The translations under genes and the position numbers were made by a program. 64,000 nt of DNA, taken from contig JBLRWS010000006.1 of assembly GCA_047921075.1 (NCBI GenBank), forward strand, positions 1-64,000. The letters run 5' to 3'. Below, one piece after another: positions 25,128 to 34,203 of the stretch. The notes beneath the pieces are model-generated. The model saw only the letters and a list, made by a program, of their open reading frames with translations, did not search any database and was not told where the DNA came from. This stretch comes from JBLRWS01 sp047921075. GTDB taxonomy: Bacteria; Bacteroidota; Rhodothermia; Balneolales; Balneolaceae. How positions within the stretch are numbered: the first letter of the stretch is position 1; the number at the start of each line of letters is the position of its first letter.

Positions 25128-28112
25128 TCAGAACTGGATGTTTATGGTTCCTACGATCTGGTTAAGCTGCGGCAGGTTATTTTGTTCAAACTGAACAAAC
25201 CCGCCACGCCCTCCTCCAAGGAACATGGTCTCCGGATCGAGCCCGCTAAACTTCGATGTGGTCCAGACGTTTCGTGCTGCAACGGTGAACGTTGCACTCC
25301 GCAAGCCGAGGCTTTGCACCAAATCCGGTTGCAGGAAATAGGAGAATGTCAGTTCCCGAAGCCGTAAGAAATCGGCCGGGCTGGTATGTGCTGAACCGCC
25401 AAACTGGAAGTTATTACGTAAACCGACCACATCTACCGGGTCGTGCTCGAGCGGCAGATTCACCTCTCGGGCAATACCAAATACACCGCGCACCCGATTG
25501 GTAGCATCCCATTTGTAGTGCCCCAGCTTGTAATCGAAGACTGCACCCATGCGGAACATATTGCGGAACGTTACCGATGTGTTTACAGCACCTTCATACT
25601 TTGGTATGCCCGGGCCGATAAAAACGCGCTCGGCCACGAAATTGCCACTGCCGTCAAAGCACGGTGCAGACCCGCCACCTGGTGTAGCGCAAATCAGGCT
25701 TTCCTGAATCGTGTTACCCTGCGCATCGAGCTGGGCATCCAGCAGCCGGACGCCATAAAATCCACCTAAAGGACCGCCCAAACGGTGCTCAACACCCACT
25801 CCCGAGTCGAGAATAATGGTCTCCTCACCACCGAGATCGTTTACTTTACTGTCGTTGGTAGAAAAGCTAAGATTCAGATCCCACGACCACTGACGATTCT
25901 GAATCGGAATGGTATTGATCATAAATTCCCATCCCCAATTGCGAATCTCACCGATGTTTACCGGCTGTGTTCCGGCAAACCCGGTGGATGGTGCTACATC
26001 ACGAAACAGGATTGCATCTCTTGTGGTGGCATCAAAGTACGACACCTCTACAGAGATCCGGTCGTCGAGCAGCGCCGCTTCGAACCCGAGATCAAATTCG
26101 GTTGTTCGTTCCGGGCCAAGATCCTCATTTCCGAGCAATCCGGGTGACAGCGCAGGCTGGTCGTTAATACCGGTGATTGGGTTAAACGTCTGGAACCTGG
26201 CAAACGGACCGGGTGCCTGTCCGGTTTGGCCAAATGCACCCCGAAAACGAAACGAGTTTATGAAATCGACATTAAACCAGTTTTCGTTACTCAAGATCCA
26301 CGTGTATGCCGCTTTAGGATAGGCTACAATATCGAAATTATCACCGAATGAGCTGTTATCATCCAGGCGCAAGCCGGCGGTAAAAAACATCCGTTCGTCA
26401 AACCCAACCTGTTCCTCCACAAAAATACCCAGAGATACCTGTTCGGAGAACGTTTCACCGCCTGTTGTACGGGCTGCGGCATTTACCGATCGCAGGCCGG
26501 GAAGGGCAAAGTCTTCTCCCAGGGAGGATACAAACTTGCTTCGGCTGGTAAAATACTGAAACCCATAGCTGGTGCGAGTCGTCAATCGGTTACTCAGCTG
26601 ATAGCGAAAGGTACTGCTATAGTCTACAGAAAGGCTGGTAACATCACGACGATCAACCGCTATGAATCCAAGCGAGTTTGGAGCCTGCAATCGATAGATT
26701 GGGCTGTTTTCGAGAATGGTTCGGTTATCCTCGTTCACCTCATCCACACCGAGCGTAATCCTGTGCTGCCAGTTATCGAATGGATTGTAGTTTATTTGAA
26801 CACTGGCTGTTAACCGGTTCAAATCCTGAAAATCATCGAACTCATAATAACTTTCCGATACAAAGCTTCGGTATCCTCGACGAATATCTCCCTCCTGTGC
26901 GTGGTTTGGAGTAGAAAAGAATGCACCCCACGTTACCCCGCCGGTTCCGGCCTCGCGACCCAAGAAGGTACGCCCGGAACTGTAGCCGAAGTTTGCAGTA
27001 ATGTCGAGCCCTTCAGCCGGAAAGATGGTCACATTGGCACGTGCTCCGGTTCGTTCGAGGTTGTTTGTGGGTTCTACACCATCCTCGTTAACGTAATCCG
27101 CTGAGATGAAATAGCGAACCAGCTCATTACCGCCGGATACGTTCAGGTTATGACCCTGTAAAAATCCGGACTCAAAAATGGGGGTGCCTCGCTCCCTCTC
27201 AGACTGGACAAGGTTGATCGATTCGACCCGGCCATCGGGAAATGTCCAGTAATTCGTAAACATCCGGCTCTCCTTGTTGCCAAAATAGTTCGCCCCTGCA
27301 CGAGCTGTATAACTAAACTGGGGAATACCAATATTACCGCGTTTTGTGGTGATCAGAATCACCCCGTTGGACGCATCTGTTCCGTACAGAGTAGCTGCTG
27401 CTGCCCCTTTCAGAATTTCGATATTCTCGATATCGTCGGGGTTAAAGTCGTTCAGCCGATTTACGACGCTGGAGCCAAAACCCTGTACAGCAGGGCCGGT
27501 AGCTTGTGCATTATCAACCCGAACACCATCCACATAAATCAGCGGATCGTTGGAGAGGTTAATACTGGACGAACCGCGGATTCGGATCTTCGAGCCGGCG
27601 CCAACCATTCCGGAGCCTGGCATCACCACCACGCCCGGCGCCCTGCCGTTAATAAGCGCTTGCACATTGGGGATCGGGTTGAAGCGGACTGTTTCTACAG
27701 CGTCAATCTGCGTAATGGTGTTGCCAATAGCACGACGCTCTACGCCGCCTACCGGGCCGGTAACAATCACCTGGTCAAGTTCAATCATCGATGCGCGAAG
27801 TACAAAATTGACGGTCGCGGTTTGGCCCGCAACCACCGTCACCTCCTGTACTTCGGTTCGGAATCCCAAAAACCGTGCCTGGAGCGTGTAGGTTCCCGCC
27901 GGTACGTTTTCGATTCGATAGCGGCCATTGGCATCGGTTGGGGCTCCGATGGTCAGCTCTTCAATTACCACATTCACACCGGGCAAGTCGGTTCCGGTTC
28001 CTCGTTCAGTAACAACCCCTTCAATTGCGCCTTGTGCAGCCACTTCATCCAACGAAGCGAACAGCAGGCCGAGTACAAAAAGAAAGGATAGATAGCGTAG
28101 CGTTTTTCCCAT
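25128..28112 (-). CDS. SusC/RagA-like TonB-dependent outer-membrane transporter
   Basis: A 994-residue outer-membrane receptor. A signal peptide (about 1-26, ending VAAQ) precedes a carboxypeptidase-regulatory-like domain (IEGVVTERGTGTDLPGVNVV, about 30-110). The plug follows with NVQALINGRAPGVVV, IRIRGSSSINLSNDPLIYVDGV and LKGAAAATLYGTDASNGVILITTKRG, the last being a SusC hallmark, and then a 22-strand barrel ending in NQIVGTINIQF. It imports a large substrate, with energy from TonB, together with the SusD-like partner directly downstream. No glycosidase, peptidase or sigma/anti-sigma pair is adjacent, so the substrate cannot be guessed. Confidence 0.95.
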   Translation of the reverse strand: MGKTLRYLSFLFVLGLLFASLDEVAAQGAIEGVVTERGTGTDLPGVNVVIEELTIGAPTDANGRYRIENVPAGTYTLQARFLGFRTEVQEVTVVAGQTATVNFVLRASMIELDQVIVTGPVGGVERRAIGNTITQIDAVETVRFNPIPNVQALINGRAPGVVVMPGSGMVGAGSKIRIRGSSSINLSNDPLIYVDGVRVDNAQATGPAVQGFGSSVVNRLNDFNPDDIENIEILKGAAAATLYGTDASNGVILITTKRGNIGIPQFSYTARAGANYFGNKESRMFTNYWTFPDGRVESINLVQSERERGTPIFESGFLQGHNLNVSGGNELVRYFISADYVNEDGVEPTNNLERTGARANVTIFPAEGLDITANFGYSSGRTFLGREAGTGGVTWGAFFSTPNHAQEGDIRRGYRSFVSESYYEFDDFQDLNRLTASVQINYNPFDNWQHRITLGVDEVNEDNRTILENSPIYRLQAPNSLGFIAVDRRDVTSLSVDYSSTFRYQLSNRLTTRTSYGFQYFTSRSKFVSSLGEDFALPGLRSVNAAARTTGGETFSEQVSLGIFVEEQVGFDERMFFTAGLRLDDNSSFGDNFDIVAYPKAAYTWILSNENWFNVDFINSFRFRGAFGQTGQAPGPFARFQTFNPITGINDQPALSPGLLGNEDLGPERTTEFDLGFEAALLDDRISVEVSYFDATTRDAILFRDVAPSTGFAGTQPVNIGEIRNWGWEFMINTIPIQNRQWSWDLNLSFSTNDSKVNDLGGEETIILDSGVGVEHRLGGPLGGFYGVRLLDAQLDAQGNTIQESLICATPGGGSAPCFDGSGNFVAERVFIGPGIPKYEGAVNTSVTFRNMFRMGAVFDYKLGHYKWDATNRVRGVFGIAREVNLPLEHDPVDVVGLRNNFQFGGSAHTSPADFLRLRELTFSYFLQPDLVQSLGLRSATFTVAARNVWTTSKFSGLDPETMFLGGGRGGFVQFEQNNLPQLNQIVGTINIQF

Positions 28113-28605
28113 ACAAACTATTTATTAGGTTCATATTTACACAACATAACTGATCTGTGAGGCACCTAAACGCACAGAATTACTGGAGCAGATCGGTGGT
28201 TTACAGTGACTTCACAATTCGGTGTTGAATAAATAATGTGAAATGTGGATTTAAAAACCAAAAGGTAAAAAGCGCGTTTTCATTCGCCTTCCAAATGCGG
28301 GTTCACAATGCCCTACATCGTACTTACTTTTGTAAATATCGAGGTTTAGTGCACTCTGAAAATATATTTCACCTCAATCGGTGCATCCCCTCTACTGCCG
28401 GTTTTACAAAGAGAGTGGAGAGATTCGTTTTGTGAGCCGACGATTTTTTGCGCGTGACCTCGATGATTCGCAATGCCATAAACAGAAAAGGAATGCCAGA
28501 CGGCTCCATAGAGTCCGCGAAGAGTTCTCGCGAAATTAAATACGCAATAGGGTTCCATCTCTGTCTGCGATCAGCTATTTTCGACGTGCAGACAAAACCT
28601 GTACT
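28113..28605. other. 493-base divergent intergenic region
   Basis: It separates susC (minus) from the PH-domain genes (plus), so it must hold both promoters. One exact match to the Bacteroidota -7 element TAnnTTTG (TACTTTTG, 28325-28332) is present on the plus strand, but without a clear -33 TTG. No riboswitch core, strong terminator or credible gene was seen. Confidence 0.4.
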
Positions 28606-29082
28606 ATGAATGAAAAAAGCTTTAAGAAATTAACACCCCGTGCCATTTACGCCTGGCAGTGGGGGAATGCCTTTGGCAATCTTTTCTACTTTCTGATTCC
28701 CGCACTCTATTTTATTTTCTTTTTTAACAGCCTGAACTGGGTGATTTTTATCGCCCTCTGCACCATTGTATTTGCCGGCTGGCTGGCATCTATCGTATGG
28801 CTTCCCTTTGCCCAATGGAAGCGGTGGAGGTACAGCATTGATGCCAATGAGATCGATCTGTTTTACGGCGTACTCATCCACAAAAAAACATTGGTGCCAA
28901 TGAACCGGGTACAGCATGTGGATACCCGCCAGGGTCCGCTGCTTCGCTGGTACAACTTATCTTCCATCACCATTTCTACAGCGGCCACCACGCATGTAAT
29001 ACCTGCCCTGGATGAAACCGTAGCAGAACGTGTTCGTGATCAAATTGCCACCAAGGCACGCCTTGCAAAAGATGATGTATGA
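28606..29082 (+). CDS. bacterial PH-domain membrane protein (YdbS-like)
   Basis: A 158-residue protein with two adjacent membrane segments (about 22-40 and 45-65), then a bPH2 (DUF304) domain: DANEIDLFYGVLIHKKTLVPMNRVQHVDTRQGPLLRWYNL...ISTAATTHVIPALD. The family is conserved in many bacteria, and its members form pairs like YdbS/YdbT of Bacillus, reported to affect resistance to antimicrobial peptides. The exact function is unknown. Its stop overlaps the start of the larger partner by four bases, so the two are probably co-translated and form one complex. Confidence 0.85.
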   Translation: MNEKSFKKLTPRAIYAWQWGNAFGNLFYFLIPALYFIFFFNSLNWVIFIALCTIVFAGWLASIVWLPFAQWKRWRYSIDANEIDLFYGVLIHKKTLVPMNRVQHVDTRQGPLLRWYNLSSITISTAATTHVIPALDETVAERVRDQIATKARLAKDDV

Positions 29083-30590
29083 TGGAGTTTCAGCGCCAGC
29101 ATGTGATTGCTTCTGTAACGAAAACGCTGACGGTCATCCGGCAAAATATCGTCAGTCTGATTGTGCTCTTTGTCGTTGGTTCCGGCAGCGAAACGTTTTC
29201 ACTTGCGTGGATTGCCTATATCGGTATTCCCTTTCTGTTTATAGCCGGTGTGGCCAGCTGGTACCGGTTTCTGTATCGTATTTCGGATGAAGAGCTGCAC
29301 ATTAAAAGTGGCATTTTGGTACGAAAAAATATGGTTCTCAAGAAAGACCGTATTCAGGTTATCGATATTTCATCCGGTGTGCTGTTGCGCCTGTTTGGCC
29401 TGGTTCGGGTAGATGTACAGACAGCCGGATCCAGTTCCCGCGAGGCTCGCATCGATGCGGTAACCCTGCAGCGTGCCAAAGAGATCTATCGGCTGCTTCG
29501 TGAAAACGGTGAAAATGCCGATTCGGAGCAGGAGCAGCCCGCCACTGATAAGCTCCGGCAGACCATTAAACTGCCTGTAAAAAATCTTTTTATCGCAGCT
29601 ACAACATCCGGACGATTCGGAATTATTCTCTCCGTTATCGCTACGGTCTACTCCCAGATACAGCCGGTGCTGGAAGACACCCGTATTTTTGAGATTGTAG
29701 CCGACCTGATTCCGGCCGAGGCCGGGCTGGTTCTGTTTTTCTACATTCTGGTACTCTTTTTTCTGATCGCCTGGTTCCTTTCTTTTATGAGTACCGTTCT
29801 TACCTACGGTAACTTTCAACTGGAATTGCGGGATGATGAGGTTGTCATTTCACGCGGCATTTTTGAGCAGAAGCGAATCACGGTGCCCTTTCATCGTATT
29901 CAGGCTGTGCATGTAAAAGAGGGGCTGTTGCGGCAACCGCTCGGATACGCTTCGGTGCATATTGAAAGTGCCGGATACGGCGATCAGGCCGGGTCGGGCA
30001 CCTTTGTACTGTACCCGCTGCTGCCCCGTAAAAAGGTAGCTCAATTTCTGGAACGCGTGTTGCCCGGTTATCACATTTCGCTGGATGGGATCAAACCGCC
30101 CGCCCGTGCTCTGCGCCGCTACATCTTCCGATCGGCTATCGTCATCACGGCCGTGGTGGCGGCTCTCTACTTTCTGCTGGATCTGCCGGTGTGGATCTGG
30201 TTATTTGCACTGCTTTCGATCGGATGGGGATGGCTGCGATATCGCGACGCATGCCTCTCCTGGAATGATGAATTTGTTCTGGTTAGCAGCCGCTTTCTCT
30301 CCAAACAGACCGCATTCATCAAGCGAAACCGGCTGCAGTCAGTACAGCTTAGCGCAAGCCCTATTCAGCGATGGCGTAAGCTGTCGACACCGGTCTTTCA
30401 CGTGGCATCGGGCGATGCCGGCCAACAGTTTCAGGTTACAGATATCGATGCGCCGGTTGCCGAGATGCTGTATACCGAATTGGAAAAAAGCACTATTGAG
30501 CCATTTCTACCCATGGATGCCGGTCATCAGCCGATGAGCCGTATCCCGGCGTGGAGCCCGGCCCCTCAGGCCGCTTCGGAAATGCCCTGA
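29079..30590 (+). CDS. multi-PH-domain membrane protein (YdbT-like)
   Basis: A 503-residue protein with three bPH2 (DUF304) units separated by pairs of membrane segments. Unit 1 is at about 60-150 (ISDEELHIKSGILVRKNMVLKKDRIQVID), unit 2 at about 250-335 (LRDDEVVISRGIFEQKRITVPFHRIQAVHV), and unit 3 at about 385-470 (FVLVSSRFLSKQTAFIKRNRLQSVQLS). This matches YdbT-type proteins, partner of the YdbS-like gene just upstream. An adjacent ATG at 29082 is an equally good start. The 3' end overlaps the convergent response-regulator gene by 25 bases. Confidence 0.85.
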   Translation: MMEFQRQHVIASVTKTLTVIRQNIVSLIVLFVVGSGSETFSLAWIAYIGIPFLFIAGVASWYRFLYRISDEELHIKSGILVRKNMVLKKDRIQVIDISSGVLLRLFGLVRVDVQTAGSSSREARIDAVTLQRAKEIYRLLRENGENADSEQEQPATDKLRQTIKLPVKNLFIAATTSGRFGIILSVIATVYSQIQPVLEDTRIFEIVADLIPAEAGLVLFFYILVLFFLIAWFLSFMSTVLTYGNFQLELRDDEVVISRGIFEQKRITVPFHRIQAVHVKEGLLRQPLGYASVHIESAGYGDQAGSGTFVLYPLLPRKKVAQFLERVLPGYHISLDGIKPPARALRRYIFRSAIVITAVVAALYFLLDLPVWIWLFALLSIGWGWLRYRDACLSWNDEFVLVSSRFLSKQTAFIKRNRLQSVQLSASPIQRWRKLSTPVFHVASGDAGQQFQVTDIDAPVAEMLYTELEKSTIEPFLPMDAGHQPMSRIPAWSPAPQAASEMP

Positions 30591-30934
30591 ACCGCTACTT
30601 TCAGCTCATTGAGGCTGACCGGTTTCAGCATAAAATAGGCGTTGTCGATGAGGGAAATTTGCTCACGTACGGAAAATTCCGATTGCGCTGTGATGTAGAG
30701 CACGGGTGTATCGATCTTCTCTCTGATTTTCTGCATTGCCTCAATACCATTCACATCATCGGCAAGAAACACATCCATGAAAATCAGATCCGGTGTATAT
30801 CGCAGAACTGCATCAATCGCTTCCGTTCCCGTTTGAGCAATCGCCAATACCTCGTACCCAAGCAATTCTGCCATTTTTTTGAGTACGATTCCGAGAATTT
30901 TATCGTCCTCTACGATTACGATCCGTTGGTTCAT
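30566..30934 (-). CDS. single-domain response regulator
   Basis: A 122-residue CheY-like receiver with no output domain. The acidic pair Glu9/Asp10/Asp11 (VEDDK), the phosphoacceptor Asp54 in LIFMDVFL, Thr in YITAQ and Lys in MLKPVS are all present, so it should be phosphorylated by a histidine kinase encoded elsewhere. The sequence MAELLGYEV..AQTGTEAI resembles receivers that act with hybrid kinases in Bacteroidota and Proteobacteria. It lies 104 bases downstream of gcvP on the same strand, and its 3' end overlaps the convergent PH-domain gene. Confidence 0.88.
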   Translation of the reverse strand: MNQRIVIVEDDKILGIVLKKMAELLGYEVLAIAQTGTEAIDAVLRYTPDLIFMDVFLADDVNGIEAMQKIREKIDTPVLYITAQSEFSVREQISLIDNAYFMLKPVSLNELKVAVQGISEAA

Positions 30935-31038
30935 TTTTTATGAGTTTTAACACGAAGAACTAAAACATACGCAATCACCCGATCAACCCAAGGTTAGGTT
31001 TTTCTTAAATCTTAGCAAAAAACCTTCCCGCAGACGTA

Positions 31039-33957
31039 TTACTCATTCACCGAAGCTGTAATCGGCTCCTGGCCTTCGGCATACGCTTCCAGCGGCACAC
31101 AGGAACACATCAGGTTTCGGTCGCCGTAGGCATCGTCGACGCGGCTCACGGCCGGCCAGAATTTGTTAAACCGAAGATCGGCCAGAGGAAATACCGCCTT
31201 TTCGCGACTGTAAGAGCGTGTCCACCCCTCGGCCAGAGCCACTCGCATGGTATGAGGGGCGTGCTTCAACACATTCTCTTCGCGGCCGGCTTCACCATTT
31301 TCAATCTCCCGAATCTCTTCCCGGATGCCGATCATCGCCTCGCAAAAGCGATCGAGCTCTCCTTTTGATTCGCTTTCGGTGGGCTCAATCATCAATGTGC
31401 CGGGCACAGGGAACGACATCGTCGGAGCGTGGAACCCGTAATCCATCAACCGCTTGGCGATATCCACCGCTTCGATACCGGCCGATTGTTTAAACCCTCG
31501 TACATCTACAATAAATTCGTGGGCAGAACGGCCGCCACGGCCGGTATACAGAATTGGGTAGTGATCGCGAAGGCGGTCTTTTAAATAGTTGGCATTCAGA
31601 ATAGCCACTTTGGATGCCCGAGTAAGGCCTTCGGCACCCATCATGCGGATGTAGGCGTGCGAGATGGTAAGAATGCTGGCGCTGCCGTATGGCGCCGCCG
31701 CAACCGGCTCAATGGCACCGTGGCCGCCGGTTTTTACCAGCGGATGGCCCGGCAAATAGGGAGCCAGATCTTCCGTCACGCCGATCGGGCCCATACCGGG
31801 TCCGCCGCCACCGTGCGGAATGCAGAATGTTTTGTGGAGGTTCAGGTGACATACATCGGCACCAATAGCCGCGGGGGATGTAAGGCCAACCTGTGCATTC
31901 ATGTTGGCGCCGTCCATGTATACTTTGCCACCGTGCTCATGAATCATCGCACAGATATCGCGTATATCCTCCTCGAATACGCCGTGTGTGGATGGGTAGG
32001 TAACCATCAGCGCAGCGAGGCGGTCGCTATGCTTTTCTACCTTCTCGCGCAGGTCATCCAGATCGATGTTGCCGTTTTCGTCGCACTTGGTAATGACCAC
32101 ATCCATACCGGCCATAACCGCACTGGCCGGATTGGTACCGTGAGCTGATGATGGCACTATGGTAACTGTACGCTGGTGATTGCCACGGGCCTGATGGTAC
32201 GCCCGAATCACCATCAACCCGGCATACTCGCCCTGAGCGCCCGAGTTGGGCTGCAATGAGACGGTGTGGAATCCGGTGATTTCCGAAAGCCACTCCACCA
32301 ACTCATCAAACAGTTTGGCATAGCCCGCGGCCTGATCGACCGGAGCAAACGGGTGAATTTTGCCAAATTCCGGCCAGGTAAGCGGAATCATTTCCGCGGT
32401 GGCGTTCAACTTCATGGTACAGGAGCCGAGTGAAATCATGGAGTGTGTCAAATCCAGATCTCTGTTCTCGAGCATTTTCAAATATCGAAGCATCTCATGC
32501 TCAGAATGAAACTGATGAAAAACGGGATGCTCCATAAACGGCTCGGTGCGCTGCAGTGCGGCAGGAATATTCACATCAATGTCGGCACTTCGTGCAGCTA
32601 CATCAAAAGAGATCTCTTTACCGGTTGCGGCAGCAAATACGCTGATCATATCCTGCACATCGGCTACGGTTTTGTTCTCATCAAACGACAGCCCGATGGC
32701 GCCATCCCCATAGCGGAAATTCATTCCCTGTTTTAGCGCCTCTTGTTCTACGGCGGTTCGGGTTTCTTCATCCACCGGAATTGTCAGTGTGTCAAAATAG
32801 GCAGCGTGTTTACTTTTGAAGCCGATAGACGCCAGCCCTTCTTCAGCCAGACGCGTAAGGCCGTGAATGCGCCGAGCGATATTCCTGAGCCCCTCCGGGC
32901 CATGATACACAGCATAAAAGCCGCTTATGACCGCCAGTAACACCTGAGCCGTACAGATATTTGATGTGGCCTTTTCGCGCCGAATGTGCTGCTCGCGCGT
33001 TTGCAGTGCCATCCGGTAGGCGGGATTGCCTTCTGCATCTTGCGTAACACCGATAATACGGCCGGGAATTTGTCGCTTAAATTCTTCCCGTGTGGCAAAA
33101 AATGCCGCGTGCGGGCCGCCATATCCCATTGGGATACCGAAACGCTGTGCTGACCCAACCACCGCATCGGCTCCCATAGAACCGGGTGATGCAAGCAGTG
33201 TGAGACTCATCAAGTCGGCTGCAACCGCAACGTGTACATCGTGTTCATGTGCGCTCTCGATCAGTGGCGTGTAATCTTCCGCCAAGCCTTCCGTACCGGG
33301 ATACTGCAACAACACTCCAAAAAGTGAGGGGTCGGTTACATCCAGCGAGGATGCCTCACCCACCTGCAAGGTTATCCCGACAGGCTCCAGCCGATTCTTC
33401 AAAACAGCAATGGTTTGCGGGTGACACTGATCCGATACAAAAAAGAGATCGGCTTCTTTGCGCTTTTTACCCTTTCGGCTGCTGTAAAACATGGACGCCG
33501 CTTCGGCTGCTGCGGTACCCTCATCCAGCAGTGACGCGTTGGCCAGCTCCATACCGGTGAGATCGGCCACCACGGTTTGAAAGTTGATCAGCGCCTCGAG
33601 CCGACCCTGAGCAATCTCAGCCTGATACGGCGTATACGCCGTGTACCAGCCGGGATTCTCCAGCACGTTGCGCAGAATTACATTTGGCAGAATGGTCTCG
33701 TAATACCCCATACCGATAAATGAACGAAAGATCCGGTTTTGGGATGCCGTTCGGCGAATATCCTGCAGATACTCCTCTTCCGAAAGCGGCTCCGGCAGCG
33801 ACAGCGGACGGTCGAGCCTGATTTTTGCCGGAATGGTCTCACCAATCAGTTGATCCATACTATCGGCGGAGCAAGTTTTAAGCATGGATGCTACATCGTC
33901 AGTAGTGGGGCCGATGTGGCGGTTTTCAAAACGTTCTCGATCAAACTGAATCTTCAT
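31039..33957 (-). CDS. gcvP: glycine dehydrogenase (decarboxylating), P-protein
   Basis: The 972-residue fused P-protein of the glycine cleavage system, the single-chain form. It decarboxylates glycine on PLP and passes the aminomethyl group to the lipoyl arm of GcvH. The N-terminal half has RHIGPTTDDV and YTPYQAEIAQGRLE. The C-terminal catalytic half has SLGSCTMKLNA, HGTNPASAVMAGM, the PLP Lys709 in HLNLHKTFCIPHGGGGPG and HVAPFLPGHP-like YLPGHPLVKTGG. No gcvT, gcvH or lpd is in the window, and no glycine riboswitch was recognised upstream. Confidence 0.96.
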   Translation of the reverse strand: MKIQFDRERFENRHIGPTTDDVASMLKTCSADSMDQLIGETIPAKIRLDRPLSLPEPLSEEEYLQDIRRTASQNRIFRSFIGMGYYETILPNVILRNVLENPGWYTAYTPYQAEIAQGRLEALINFQTVVADLTGMELANASLLDEGTAAAEAASMFYSSRKGKKRKEADLFFVSDQCHPQTIAVLKNRLEPVGITLQVGEASSLDVTDPSLFGVLLQYPGTEGLAEDYTPLIESAHEHDVHVAVAADLMSLTLLASPGSMGADAVVGSAQRFGIPMGYGGPHAAFFATREEFKRQIPGRIIGVTQDAEGNPAYRMALQTREQHIRREKATSNICTAQVLLAVISGFYAVYHGPEGLRNIARRIHGLTRLAEEGLASIGFKSKHAAYFDTLTIPVDEETRTAVEQEALKQGMNFRYGDGAIGLSFDENKTVADVQDMISVFAAATGKEISFDVAARSADIDVNIPAALQRTEPFMEHPVFHQFHSEHEMLRYLKMLENRDLDLTHSMISLGSCTMKLNATAEMIPLTWPEFGKIHPFAPVDQAAGYAKLFDELVEWLSEITGFHTVSLQPNSGAQGEYAGLMVIRAYHQARGNHQRTVTIVPSSAHGTNPASAVMAGMDVVITKCDENGNIDLDDLREKVEKHSDRLAALMVTYPSTHGVFEEDIRDICAMIHEHGGKVYMDGANMNAQVGLTSPAAIGADVCHLNLHKTFCIPHGGGGPGMGPIGVTEDLAPYLPGHPLVKTGGHGAIEPVAAAPYGSASILTISHAYIRMMGAEGLTRASKVAILNANYLKDRLRDHYPILYTGRGGRSAHEFIVDVRGFKQSAGIEAVDIAKRLMDYGFHAPTMSFPVPGTLMIEPTESESKGELDRFCEAMIGIREEIREIENGEAGREENVLKHAPHTMRVALAEGWTRSYSREKAVFPLADLRFNKFWPAVSRVDDAYGDRNLMCSCVPLEAYAEGQEPITASVNE

Positions 33958-34203
33958 AAAAACGGGAAAAATCGTTGCAAATTTGGTTTCGTTCTATCTG
34001 CCTGCGTCAACAAAAAAAAGACAGGATGTGTTCATCTAAACGACGGCCGTAAGAGCGTGTTTTTGAGTATTAAAAGATATCACTTTTTGGTGAGCAGAGC
34101 AGGCAATAAAAGGGCTCTTTTTACATTTTTTTAGTTGAGGCTTTCACTCCAAAGTGATAAATAGAAAGCTGATTATTGTTTTCATTCACTTAACATCTCT
34201 CTT

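Noticed and set aside
28160..28190. AGGCACCT half-palindrome upstream of susC as a second DtxR-type box
   Set aside because: Only three perfectly paired bases per arm and no match to the full 16-base pattern seen before the ZIP gene.
33958..34203. Possible glycine riboswitch upstream of gcvP
   Set aside because: The conserved glycine-aptamer cores are not present on the minus strand; only A/T-rich sequence and weak stems were seen.
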